This document shows, in pieces, positions 7,820-16,655 of a stretch of DNA of 64,000 nt. This DNA is from JBJHDF01 sp050486405 (GTDB taxonomy: Bacteria > Pseudomonadota > Gammaproteobacteria > Pseudomonadales > Cellvibrionaceae): contig JBJHDF010000013.1 in NCBI GenBank assembly GCA_050486405.1, positions 1-64,000 of the forward strand. Reading direction: 5' to 3'. The notes under the pieces are model-generated. The model searched no databases. It was not told the origin of the DNA and saw only the letters and a list, made by a program, of their open reading frames with translations. Made by a program: the position numbers and the translations under genes. Each line of letters opens with the position of its first letter. The first letter of the stretch is position 1.

Positions 7820-9262
7820 ATGACTCAAGTGCTCTTTGCCAGCAGCGAAGCTCATCCGCTGATGAAAACCGGAGGCCTCGGCGACGTTGCCAACAGCCTT
7901 CCCCGCGCGCTGTTGAAACTGAAAGTCGGAATTCGTCTATTACTTCCAGCGTATCACGATACCCTGGTGCAGGCCCAGGAAACTGGCGTCAAGCCCCTGT
8001 GTGAGATTCGTGTCGATGGCGAACAGGTTCGCCTACTGCAAACCCGCTTACCCGGAACCCGGATCACCGTTTGGTTGGTGGAACACAGCAGTTTTTCTTC
8101 ACGCCCCGGTAACCCTTATTGCAGTGTTGCCGGAGAAGACTGGCCGGATAATCACTGGCGCTTTCTGCTGTTCTGTAAAGTAGCCCGGTTGATTGCTCTC
8201 AATAAGGTCGGACTGGGTTGGCAACCCGACATAGTTCACGGCAGCGATTGGCAAACCGGCATGATTTTTCCGCTGCTGCAGAATGACGCGCCGCGACCGG
8301 CAACGGTATTCACGATTCACAACCTCGCCTATCGCGGTCTCTTTCCCCACCATCAGTTTCTTGAGTTAGGATTGCCGCACTCCTTTTGGCACCCGGACGC
8401 CCTGGAGTTTTACGGTCAACTATCCTTTATAAAAGGCGGTTTGGTATATGCGGATAACGTCAATGCCGTGAGTCCCAGTTATGCCGAAGAGGTCAAGACC
8501 CCTGAATTTGGCTGTGGACTCGATGGTGTTCTGCGGGCACGAGGAAACGATTTTGTCGGTATTCTCAACGGTATCAACACCGAGGAGTGGAATCCCGGCA
8601 AGGATCCGCATCTGGCTGAAACCTACAATCGCCGCACTATCAGCAAGAAACGTCAAAACAAACTCGACCTGCAGCAGCGCCTGGGGTTGACACCGAGCGC
8701 CGAGCGTCCCCTGCTGGGATTTATCGGCAGGCTCGTGGAACAAAAAGGCGTGGACTTATTGCTGCAGATAATGCCCCAGATACTGGGCCGATTGAACTGT
8801 CAAGTAGCGATACTTGGCAGTGGAATGCCCCACTACCAGCAGCAGCTACAACTGATGGCGGAAGCACATCCGGGGCAACTTTCGTTGACACTGGGTTACA
8901 GCGAAGCGCTGGCCCACCGTATTGAGGCGGGTGTCGATATATTTTTAATGCCGTCAATGTTCGAGCCCTGCGGCCTGAATCAGATGTACAGTCTGCGTTA
9001 TGGCACGCCAGTGGTCGCCCACGCCGTGGGCGGCCTGAAGGACACAATCCATTGCTATAGCCAACATGGCGACAAAGCCACTGGATTTCTGTTTGATCAG
9101 GCTACCGGCGATGCGCTGCTCAAGAGTATCGAACAGGCTTTGCAATGCTTCGGCAACGAAAAACTATGGCGGCAACTGCAACTCAATGGCATGAGTCAGG
9201 ATTTTTCCTGGGACCAAAGCGCTCAGCGTTACCTGCAGATCTACCGGGAGTTATCAGGTTAA
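7820..9262 (+). CDS. glgA: Glycogen synthase (ADP-glucose dependent)
   Basis: A 480-aa GT5 glycosyltransferase that extends alpha-1,4-glucan chains from ADP-glucose. The ADP-glucose-binding KTGGLGDV motif is at residues 16-23, FIGRLVEQKG opens the second Rossmann domain, and FEPCGLNQ near the C-terminus carries the conserved catalytic glutamate. GGAG seven bases before the ATG supports the start. The partner glgC lies in the divergent operon, so supply of ADP-glucose and its use share one intergenic control region. Confidence 0.95.
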   Translation: MTQVLFASSEAHPLMKTGGLGDVANSLPRALLKLKVGIRLLLPAYHDTLVQAQETGVKPLCEIRVDGEQVRLLQTRLPGTRITVWLVEHSSFSSRPGNPYCSVAGEDWPDNHWRFLLFCKVARLIALNKVGLGWQPDIVHGSDWQTGMIFPLLQNDAPRPATVFTIHNLAYRGLFPHHQFLELGLPHSFWHPDALEFYGQLSFIKGGLVYADNVNAVSPSYAEEVKTPEFGCGLDGVLRARGNDFVGILNGINTEEWNPGKDPHLAETYNRRTISKKRQNKLDLQQRLGLTPSAERPLLGFIGRLVEQKGVDLLLQIMPQILGRLNCQVAILGSGMPHYQQQLQLMAEAHPGQLSLTLGYSEALAHRIEAGVDIFLMPSMFEPCGLNQMYSLRYGTPVVAHAVGGLKDTIHCYSQHGDKATGFLFDQATGDALLKSIEQALQCFGNEKLWRQLQLNGMSQDFSWDQSAQRYLQIYRELSG

Positions 9263-9278
9263 CAGCAGCCAGTCGGCC

Positions 9279-9294
9279 TGGTAGAAATCTACCA
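9279..9294. terminator. Short hairpin between convergent glgA and glgP
   Basis: TGGTAG-AAAT-CTACCA is a perfect 6-bp stem with a 4-nt loop, filling most of the 33-bp gap between the two convergent stop codons. There is no T-run, so it would be at best a weak bidirectional terminator. Confidence 0.3.
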
Positions 9295-9295
9295 A

Positions 9296-11785
9296 TCAAT
9301 TACCAATCTTGCAGGGATCCAGTTTCCAGACGCGATCCACATAGTCTTGAACAGATCGGTCGGAACTGAATTTCCCCATACCGGCAATATTCAGCAAGGC
9401 CTTTTTTGCCCAGCCCGATGAGTCCCGGTACCAGCTGTCGATCTTTACCTGGGCATCGCAGTAACTGGCAAAGTCAGCCAATACCAAATAACCATCGCCG
9501 CCATCCAGCAGGCTATGCTTGATGGCGGCCAGCTCTCCGGGGCGGCCAGGTGTAAAGTAGTCGGTATCCAGCCAATCCAGGATGGCTCTGAGTTCCTGAT
9601 TACTGTGATAGTAGTCCCACGGATTGTAGCCGTTATTCCAGATCTGCTTCACTTCGTCGACCCGCAAACCAAACAAGGCAATATTCTCCTCGCCGATCTC
9701 TTCGGCCATTTCTATGGTGGCGCCGTCCAGGGTGCCGATGGTCACAGCGCCGTTGAGCGCCAGTTTCATATTGCCAGTACCTGAAGCTTCCTTGCCTGCC
9801 GTGGAAATCTGTTCGGACACGTCAGCGGCCGGAATGATTTTCTCCGCCAAGGTGACGCGGTAGTTGGGCATAAATACCACTTTGAGCATGCCGCGAATAC
9901 GCTTGTCGTTGTTAATTTTTTCGCCCACTCGGTTTATGGCATAGATAATCTCCTTCGCCAGAAAGTATCCAGGAGCGGCTTTGGCACCAAAAATGAAAAC
10001 CCGGGGATGTATATCCAGCTCTGGATTCTGCAGCAGCCGGCGATAAAGCAGCAATATATGCAGCAAATTCAAGTGTTGGCGCTTGTACTCGTGCAGACGC
10101 TTGATCTGCACATCGAATATGGCTTCCGCACTTACCTGAATGCCAGTACATGCGGCAATCTCGGCAACCAGCTCCTCCTTGCAGGCACGTTTGATGGCAA
10201 GAAACTCGTCTTGCACTTTTTTATCGTCGGTCTTGTCTGCCAGGCGGCGCAGACGATCAAGGTGGGTAGGCCAGTCGTTACCTATGTGTTTGTCGAGAAA
10301 TGACGAGAGTCTTGGGTTGCAAGCCTTCAGCCAGCGACGGGGAGTGACGCCATTGGTGACGTTGATAAAGCGCTCCGGCCAAATGGCGGCAAGCTCGGGA
10401 AACAAATCGCTTTTTACGAGTTCCGAATGCACTGCAGCCACGCCGTTGATACGAAAAGAACTGACAACACACAGATAAGCCATGCGCACCTGTGGGTTGC
10501 CACTATCGGAAATGATCGATAACTGACGTTTCTTGTCGTCGTCGCCGGGCCAAAGCATATCCACCTGCTCCACAAGAAAACGGCGATTGATTTCCTGTAT
10601 GATTTCCAGGTGCCTGGGCAGTACCTTTTCGAACAGACGCACCGACCAGGTTTCCAGCGCTTCCGGCAGCAGCGTGTGGTTGGTATAGGCAAACACCTCC
10701 TGACAAATATCCCAGGCATCTTCCCAGCCCATTTCTGCCCTGTCCACCAGAATCCGCATCAATTCTGGAATGGCAATAGCCGGATGAGTATCATTGAGCT
10801 GGATGACCACCTGAGAAGAAAACTGGCTCCAGTCATCACCGTGCGTACGCTTATAGCGGCGAATGATATCCTTGAGTGAACAGGCACAGAAAAAATACTG
10901 CTGAATAAAACGCAGTTCTTTGCCCAAGTCGGTTTCGTCGTTGGGATAGAGCACCATGGAAATGGTTTCGGCTTCGACGTTTTCACGAGCGGCGTCCACG
11001 TAACCGCCGGAGTTGAATACGTCCCAGTTGAAGAAATCACTGGCCCGACTCTCCCACAAGCGCAGCACGTTGACGGAGCTGCCGTTATAGCCCACCACGG
11101 GAATATCCCAGGGTACGCCTTTGATAATACGGCCGGGATGCCAGACCTTGGTCATTTTTCCCTGCGGGTCGTAGCCGGTTTCCACGTGGCCATAGATCGG
11201 TACTTCCTGTACTGCTTCGGGGCGACAAATTTCCCAGGGGTTTCCGTATTCACGCCAACTGTCGGGCCTCTCGATTTGACGACCGTCCTGAAAGTTCTGT
11301 TCAAACAGGCCGTGCTCGTAGTGAATGCCATAGCCGATTGCCGGATAGTTCAGCGTCGCCAGGGAATCGATATAGCAGGCCGCCAGTCGGCCCAGGCCTC
11401 CGTTACCAAGTGCCATGTCTTCTTCCTGGTCTTCCAGCGCTGCCAATTCGTACTCACAGTCGCTCAGTGCCTGACTGACGGTTTCATAAAGGCCGAGGTT
11501 CTGCAAATTGTTACTCAGCAGGCGCCCCATCAGATACTCAACGCTGAAGTAGTGCAGCGCTCGGGTATCCTTTTCATAGTGGGTGCGCTGAGTGATACGC
11601 AGACGGTCAAAAACCTCCTCGTTGACGGCCGCACAGATTGCCCGCCACCAGGCTTGCGGACTGGCTTTGTTGATATCCGTACCGAGGCTGACGTGCAGGT
11701 GACGCACAATATTTTCGCGCATCTGGTCCGGCTTTATGTGCCCGCCATTATTGGCCATTACTTCTCTGACGCGACTGCCACTCAT
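9296..11785 (-). CDS. glgP: Glycogen phosphorylase
   Basis: An 829-aa GT35 enzyme that releases glucose-1-phosphate from glycogen ends. Recognisable elements are GNGGLGRLAACY in the N-terminal half and the pyridoxal phosphate site EASGTGNMKLALNG in the C-terminal half, whose GNMK lysine binds the cofactor. The length is normal for the bacterial enzyme. It converges on glgA and has its own promoter region in the 100 bp before the next gene. A second in-frame ATG at 11758, preceded by AGAGAAG, is a possible alternative start. Together with malQ and the GH57 enzyme it forms the degradative arm of the locus. Confidence 0.95.
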   Translation of the reverse strand: MSGSRVREVMANNGGHIKPDQMRENIVRHLHVSLGTDINKASPQAWWRAICAAVNEEVFDRLRITQRTHYEKDTRALHYFSVEYLMGRLLSNNLQNLGLYETVSQALSDCEYELAALEDQEEDMALGNGGLGRLAACYIDSLATLNYPAIGYGIHYEHGLFEQNFQDGRQIERPDSWREYGNPWEICRPEAVQEVPIYGHVETGYDPQGKMTKVWHPGRIIKGVPWDIPVVGYNGSSVNVLRLWESRASDFFNWDVFNSGGYVDAARENVEAETISMVLYPNDETDLGKELRFIQQYFFCACSLKDIIRRYKRTHGDDWSQFSSQVVIQLNDTHPAIAIPELMRILVDRAEMGWEDAWDICQEVFAYTNHTLLPEALETWSVRLFEKVLPRHLEIIQEINRRFLVEQVDMLWPGDDDKKRQLSIISDSGNPQVRMAYLCVVSSFRINGVAAVHSELVKSDLFPELAAIWPERFINVTNGVTPRRWLKACNPRLSSFLDKHIGNDWPTHLDRLRRLADKTDDKKVQDEFLAIKRACKEELVAEIAACTGIQVSAEAIFDVQIKRLHEYKRQHLNLLHILLLYRRLLQNPELDIHPRVFIFGAKAAPGYFLAKEIIYAINRVGEKINNDKRIRGMLKVVFMPNYRVTLAEKIIPAADVSEQISTAGKEASGTGNMKLALNGAVTIGTLDGATIEMAEEIGEENIALFGLRVDEVKQIWNNGYNPWDYYHSNQELRAILDWLDTDYFTPGRPGELAAIKHSLLDGGDGYLVLADFASYCDAQVKIDSWYRDSSGWAKKALLNIAGMGKFSSDRSVQDYVDRVWKLDPCKIGN

Positions 11786-11851
11786 ATTGATACCCCGATA
11801 AGGAAGATTTTTCGGATGGGTTCACTCCGACCTCGGTACAATTTAGCATCA

Positions 11852-11883
11852 GCATGGAACGTGCCAAGCATGGAACGTGCCAA
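11852..11883. repeat. Two perfect tandem copies of a 16-bp unit
   Basis: GCATGGAACGTGCCAA occurs twice head to tail (11852-11867 and 11868-11883). The array ends exactly at the stop codon of the small protein at 11884 and lies 67 bp upstream of glgP. It may be a simple duplication or a tandem binding site; nothing else decides this. Confidence 0.75.
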
Positions 11884-12252
11884 TCAGGACGACGGTTCGC
11901 ACCGAAGTTGCTGCAGCTCCCAGCGACGCTGGTTTTCGAGGTCTTCCAGAATACAACGGCCACCCTTATACAGTAACTGGAAGCGCCGGGGCATGGTCAG
12001 GTCCGTGCCCACCAGCAGTGCGCCGTCCACACCCTGATGGGGCTTGCGGCCTACCAATAGATAGCTGTTGTCGGTTAGCACCGTGTCGGCCAAGGTTACC
12101 CTGGTGCCGTGAAAAGCCTGTGACACTACCGCCTCCAACTCCGCCAACCCCTCAACGGTATGGCTGGAAACGATGGCGGGGTATTCCCGCTGTGCTTCTA
12201 CACCGGCGCAACCAAAAAGCAGCAATACGGCCAACCAGAAGACTCTGTTCAC
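11884..12252 (-). CDS. Small exported protein of unknown function
   Basis: A 122-aa protein with an N-terminal hydrophobic stretch (residues 4-14) ending in LLFGCAG. The cysteine is a possible lipoprotein site, but phenylalanine at -2 is unusual, so simple Sec export is also possible. The remaining sequence ends in short basic and cysteine-containing segments (GRCILED, RRWELQQLRC), giving two cysteines that could pair in the periplasm. The GTG start overlaps the stop of the S41 peptidase gene (GTGA) and is preceded by GAGGAG. The coupling suggests a partner or accessory of that peptidase. I do not recognise the family. Confidence 0.65.
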   Translation of the reverse strand: MNRVFWLAVLLLFGCAGVEAQREYPAIVSSHTVEGLAELEAVVSQAFHGTRVTLADTVLTDNSYLLVGRKPHQGVDGALLVGTDLTMPRRFQLLYKGGRCILEDLENQRRWELQQLRCEPSS

Positions 12253-13850
12253 GGCACATTCTCCTCAGGGGTAGTCATGATGCTGGCCGGCATTGCTGCG
12301 GGCCACACCGGTGGATCAACGTAGCCACCGCCCCGTTGCGTTTTCTGCACGCCGGCAAGGTTTGTGGGGCAGGTACCGCTCTCGCGATATGCCAACGCCG
12401 TGGCAAATCGGGCCTCCTCCGGATGCCCCAAAGGCCTGGAAAAATCGTCGGGAGCAAAACAGCCTGGCACGGGTACGCCAAAAGCCCCAACCTGATTGCT
12501 GGGCGAAAAGCCGTCGGGATACTCGCCAAAGCCTTCGTGATTGACGCCAGTAAATTGCACGATGGAATAGGTAGTGCCGCAGTTGTCCCGGGCGTAGCCA
12601 CCATAGGGCTTGCCACAGGTAGTGGCGCCAATCTGGTGGACTTCAATATCCACCCCGCGCAATCCGTTGATAATCGCTTCGCTGGCGGAGCAGGTGCCGC
12701 TTCCCGTCAGCACAAAGACCCGGGTCAGGTTCAGCGTGGGCAGAGGCAGTACTCCCTGCTGAGTGCTGATCGCATTGTAAAAAGGCGTTGCGCCGATAGC
12801 CTGCCCGGTGATGGGGTTGATCAGAGGGTGCTTGTCGCTGAATCTCTGCCGGTAAAACACTCTGTCGGCAGTGGCGCTGTTGCCGGCAATCATAAAGGAG
12901 AGCTGACTGGCAATGTAGAGATAGCCGCCGGGGTTGTAGCGCAGGTCCAGCACAAGGTCCGCAATGTTTTCGCTCAGCAATTGCTCAACGGCGTCGATCA
13001 GCGCCTGCTCGGATACGGCGTTGTGATTGTTGAACAGCATATAGCCAACCCTGCCCGTGGGGGTATCGATGCTGGAAACGTTGTGAACGGGCTTGGCGCT
13101 GACCAACGTCGAGGTCAGTTCCACCGTTCTCTGACCGCCGCCAGGGTCTTCCAGGGTAAACTCAAAAGTCTGCCCCGTGCCGCTGGGGTACAGTCCGCTG
13201 TTCAGCGTAGTTAAATCGTTGCTGGTGATCATGTCGATACCATTGATGGCCAGCACCCGGGCACCCCGTTCCAGGCCGGCACCGGCGGCCGGCGACCCCG
13301 GCTCCACCAACGCCACCCGCACCTCCCTGGGCGGCGAGGATGACAACATGGCCCAGCGGGCACCGTAGCCCGCAGAGACGCCCGACTGTATCTGCTGGTT
13401 CCACTCCACCGTGCTCATGGACCAGCGGAAGTTATCCAGTGGCCGCCCGGTGGGTGTAAGCTCGGAACTGCGCAACTGCGTAAAGTATTGCGGCGTGGCA
13501 TAGTTGGCCGGGTTCAGGTCCGGCATCTGGTCGTACCACAGGTAGGTTTCGTGGTGCCAGGAACGCAGCCAGCGGTTCTCATCCACGGCTGTACCCTGAA
13601 CATCGTTGAATGGCACCCCGGTGTCAGGATTGATCTCTCCAGCGGGCCGAGGATCGGCACAGTGCTGGGCAAACTGTGAGGAAGGCGGAAATACTCCCGG
13701 GGTCCAGGTACTGGGTTCAGGCTCAGGTTCCGTGACCGGTTCAGGTTCGGGGACCGGCTCAGGCTCTGGAGTGCTGCCACCACCACCGCAAGCTGACAGC
13801 AGTAGCAGTGAAAAAACGGTTACCAATATGCTGCAATAGCGGCCTGCCAT
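12249..13850 (-). CDS. S41-family peptidase lipoprotein with PDZ domain
   Basis: A 533-aa exported protein. LLSAC at 17-21 is a clear lipobox, followed by a Gly run and a Pro-Glu-Pro linker to about residue 46. A PDZ domain spans about 155-255 (VRVALVEPGSPAAGAGL). The S41 core follows, with LDLRYNPGG near 301-309, the nucleophile S388 in GTCSASE and the general-base lysine K414 in TCGKPYG. This is the C-terminal-processing-peptidase fold, with serine/lysine catalysis, here tethered to a membrane facing the periplasm. Several cysteines (64, 387, 412 and later) are unusual for the cytoplasmic-type relatives. Its substrate is unknown. It is co-translated with the small exported protein downstream. 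Confidence 0.85.
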   Translation of the reverse strand: MAGRYCSILVTVFSLLLLSACGGGGSTPEPEPVPEPEPVTEPEPEPSTWTPGVFPPSSQFAQHCADPRPAGEINPDTGVPFNDVQGTAVDENRWLRSWHHETYLWYDQMPDLNPANYATPQYFTQLRSSELTPTGRPLDNFRWSMSTVEWNQQIQSGVSAGYGARWAMLSSSPPREVRVALVEPGSPAAGAGLERGARVLAINGIDMITSNDLTTLNSGLYPSGTGQTFEFTLEDPGGGQRTVELTSTLVSAKPVHNVSSIDTPTGRVGYMLFNNHNAVSEQALIDAVEQLLSENIADLVLDLRYNPGGYLYIASQLSFMIAGNSATADRVFYRQRFSDKHPLINPITGQAIGATPFYNAISTQQGVLPLPTLNLTRVFVLTGSGTCSASEAIINGLRGVDIEVHQIGATTCGKPYGGYARDNCGTTYSIVQFTGVNHEGFGEYPDGFSPSNQVGAFGVPVPGCFAPDDFSRPLGHPEEARFATALAYRESGTCPTNLAGVQKTQRGGGYVDPPVWPAAMPASIMTTPEENVP

Positions 13851-13900
13851 AGCGTAAAACTCTCGTAATCATCCGAATTTGCGTATTGCAGAGTATAAAG

Positions 13901-13932
13901 GCCGGGATCACTGCTGAACAGTGGAACCCGGC
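13901..13932 (-). terminator. Hairpin after the redoxin gene
   Basis: GCCGGG and CCCGGC close a hairpin that contains an inner stem CACTG/CAGTG with a 5-nt loop. On the minus strand it lies 25 bp past the redoxin stop codon and is followed by CTTTAT. The T-run is short, so efficiency is uncertain, but placement at the end of the dsbD-redoxin pair fits a terminator. Confidence 0.55.
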
Positions 13933-13956
13933 AAGCGAGGGTGGGTTGGGTAAGGA

Positions 13957-14577
13957 TCAGTACTTGACGGTGCAGCCGTAGGCTTGGGTGGCCGGCACCG
14001 TGACCGGCTGTCCGGCCATGGCTTCGCCCAGGGCCTGGGTTACGTAGTTGGTCGATTCCGGAATAACCGCCGGGTTTGCCGAACTGTTGCTGTCGATGGC
14101 ACCCGCGTAAACCACAGTCCCTTCCGGATTGATTATGAACATGTGGGGTGTGGTTTTGGCGTCGTAGGCCCGCCCCATGTCACCACTGGTGTCCAGCAGA
14201 AAAGGTGCGCTGGCCGCCAGTTGGTAGCGCTCGGCCACCTCCTTTGCCTTCTCCGGCGTCAGGTAACCCTGCTTGCCCTCGGCCGAAGAAATGACGGTAA
14301 GCCAGCTTACCTCCTGTTCCGCCGCGCTCGTCTGCAGCGCCGGCATATTGCCACTGCCGGTGTAATGCTTCTGTACAAAGGGGCAATCGTGGTTGAACCA
14401 TTCCAGCACCAACCACTGGCCGCTGTAGTCTTCCAGGGTATGGGTAGTACCCGCCGCGTCCGTGACACTGAAATCCGGTGCCGGTTGGCCAGGCACTGCC
14501 GCTGCCGTGGCCCACAGGGGCAGGCCGAGGGCTGCCAGCAGTAGGGAAAGCCGGCTGACGTCGAGAAGCTTACTCAT
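13957..14577 (-). CDS. Exported redoxin (AhpC/TSA-like) domain protein
   Basis: A 206-aa protein with a signal peptide (residues 1-27, cut near ATAAA) and a peroxiredoxin/thioredoxin fold. The active-site region reads NHDCPFVQKHY with a single cysteine, C65, rather than CXXC. A second cysteine, C202, sits in the C-terminal YGCTVKY and could be the resolving partner. GGAGGA before the ATG at 14577 decides the start; an earlier in-frame start at 14607 overlaps the dsbD stop. It directly follows the DsbD-like gene, which would supply periplasmic reducing power. A role as periplasmic peroxidase or thiol carrier is inferred. Confidence 0.8.
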   Translation of the reverse strand: MSKLLDVSRLSLLLAALGLPLWATAAAVPGQPAPDFSVTDAAGTTHTLEDYSGQWLVLEWFNHDCPFVQKHYTGSGNMPALQTSAAEQEVSWLTVISSAEGKQGYLTPEKAKEVAERYQLAASAPFLLDTSGDMGRAYDAKTTPHMFIINPEGTVVYAGAIDSNSSANPAVIPESTNYVTQALGEAMAGQPVTVPATQAYGCTVKY

Positions 14578-14603
14578 GGTGGTATCCTCCAGGTTGTGGT
14601 CGA

Positions 14604-16655
14604 TCAAGGTTCAAAAAGCCGCCGCAGCAGCCGCATATTCAGTACCTGGGGCAACAGTTGCACGTCGCCCCCGGGTGGGTAGAAAGCATAGGTGGGCACA
14701 GAATTGCGGCCCAGCGCCGCCAGGGACGCGGTGATTTCCGGGTCGTGGCGGGTCCAGTCCGCCCGTACCAGATACACCTGGTGCCGCTGGAAAAGCGCCT
14801 CCGCTGCCTCGGTATCCAGCACCAGACTCTTGTTGACCTGGCAGGTCACGCACCAGGCGGCGGTGTAGTCAATAAACACCGGGCGTCCCTCCTCCCTGGC
14901 ATCGGCCACCGCCTGTGCATCGTAGGGGTGCCACAGGCTCGCGGGGCTGGCGGCAGCCTCGGCCGGCGCTTCCAAGCGGTTAAGCTGCGCAAAGGACGCA
15001 ACCAGCGTCACCGCGGCAACAAGCAGTGCCACCCAGTGCCACAACCGCCGGGGAGAGCGCGCCAGCCAGGCGGCGAAGGAAAGGCAGAGCAGCACTGCGC
15101 CAGCCAGCAACCAACCGTCCTCACCGCTGATACGCCCCAGCACCCAGACCAGCCACAGTACCGTGGCAAACAGCGGAAACGCCAGGAACTGGCGCAGGGT
15201 TTCCATCCAGGGGCCGGGCGCGGGCAGGCGATTGGTGAGCGCCGGCACAGCGGCCAGTAGGAGAAACGGCGCGGCCAAGCCGGCACCGAGACCGAGAAAA
15301 ATGGCCATGGCCGGCAGCGCCGGCAAGGTGGCGGCCGCCCCCAGGGCGACCCCCATAAAGGGGCCAGTGCAAGGCGCGGCCACAAATACCGCCAGTACCC
15401 CGGTGCTGAATGAACCCCCGCTGCCCCTGCCGCCAAGGCGAACCAGGGCGTGACCAAACTCAAAGGCGCCGACAAAGCTCAGGGCCATCACCCAGAAGAG
15501 TATGATTAGCGCCAGTACAATTGGCGCGGACTGTAACTGAAACCCCCAGCCTATGGCCGCGCCCCCGGCGCGCAGCAGCAACAGCAAGGCTCCCAGTAAG
15601 GCAAAGGTCACCAGCACGCCGGCGGTATATAGCAGCCCTTCCCTGACCCGACGTGCCAGCTGTGCCTCGCCCTGCCCCGGCATCTTGATCAGACTGAAGA
15701 GCTTGATGGACAGCACCGGGAATACGCAGGGCATCAGATTGAGAATAAGCCCCCCGAGAAAGGCGAAAACAATTAGCAACCAGATGCCTGACGATTCGCT
15801 CGTATCGACCCCGACGGCCCTGGTCTCAACCGGCAGCTCCGGAAAGGACCAGGCCCGGGCATCGTCCACCAACACAAACCCGAGCGTTTCCGGAACGGCA
15901 GTGGCGGGCCTGACGGCAAACGTCAGCCGCACACCATCCGCCGTAGGCGTCGACTCGGGAGCCGCCGGCGATATCAGGTTGCCATCCTTGGGAAACAGCT
16001 CCGGCGCAGGGCCGGAACCCGTCAGCGCCAACGTCAGTCGATGGTCGTCGCTAAGCTGGGCGCTGCTGATCTGCCACGGCGACCCGCGAGCGGGCCTGGG
16101 CAGCTTGGCGGAAAACCTCTCCAACAGGGCCAGCGCCTCCGGTTGCCACTCACTGCGATCACCTACCGGTCGGGAGGCGCTGAGCACACCGAAGCCGGGA
16201 ATGCAGTCCTCCTTGCAAACCAGCCATTCCAGATCCACCGTCAGCTCCACCGCGGCGGCGCCCTCTTTCGGCGTGAGATCGAACAGGTAGACCACCTCGT
16301 CCTCGTAGCCGAAGTTGGTCAGGTGAGCGATGGGCATACGCCGGGGAAAGGGCCATAGCACAGGTCCGATATCCGCGCCCTGAATAGCAAAATCAAAGCG
16401 GGGAGCCGCCCCCGAATCCCCAGGGTTCAGCCAGTAGACGTGCCACTCCGGGTCAATGCTGAAATGAATACCTGCCCGGTTGACTTGTCCCGGGACGAGC
16501 GACTCGGGCAACAGCCATTGCACACGGACGTGGTCGGCTTCCAGGTATTCGCTCTGCGCCGCCCAGGCGTTTCCGGGATAGCACGCCAGCGCCAACAGCA
16601 GACCTAACAGCCATCTGCAGAGCGGTGTGAGAATAAAGCGATAAGCAGACGCCAT
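14604..16655 (-). CDS. DsbD/ScsB-family protein-disulfide reductase
   Basis: A 683-aa membrane protein carrying electrons from cytoplasmic thioredoxin to the periplasm. It has a signal peptide, an N-terminal beta-rich domain of the DsbD/ScsB type (VYWLNPGDSGAAP near residue 75), about eight membrane segments with the redox cysteines in MPCVFPVLS and APCTGPF, and a C-terminal thioredoxin domain with WCVTC. The long N-terminal domain is more like copper-sensitivity ScsB than E. coli DsbD. The ATG at 16655, three codons into the longest reading, follows AGGTGA and is preferred. The redoxin gene begins 26 bp after its stop and is its likely substrate. Confidence 0.88.
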   Translation of the reverse strand: MASAYRFILTPLCRWLLGLLLALACYPGNAWAAQSEYLEADHVRVQWLLPESLVPGQVNRAGIHFSIDPEWHVYWLNPGDSGAAPRFDFAIQGADIGPVLWPFPRRMPIAHLTNFGYEDEVVYLFDLTPKEGAAAVELTVDLEWLVCKEDCIPGFGVLSASRPVGDRSEWQPEALALLERFSAKLPRPARGSPWQISSAQLSDDHRLTLALTGSGPAPELFPKDGNLISPAAPESTPTADGVRLTFAVRPATAVPETLGFVLVDDARAWSFPELPVETRAVGVDTSESSGIWLLIVFAFLGGLILNLMPCVFPVLSIKLFSLIKMPGQGEAQLARRVREGLLYTAGVLVTFALLGALLLLLRAGGAAIGWGFQLQSAPIVLALIILFWVMALSFVGAFEFGHALVRLGGRGSGGSFSTGVLAVFVAAPCTGPFMGVALGAAATLPALPAMAIFLGLGAGLAAPFLLLAAVPALTNRLPAPGPWMETLRQFLAFPLFATVLWLVWVLGRISGEDGWLLAGAVLLCLSFAAWLARSPRRLWHWVALLVAAVTLVASFAQLNRLEAPAEAAASPASLWHPYDAQAVADAREEGRPVFIDYTAAWCVTCQVNKSLVLDTEAAEALFQRHQVYLVRADWTRHDPEITASLAALGRNSVPTYAFYPPGGDVQLLPQVLNMRLLRRLFEP

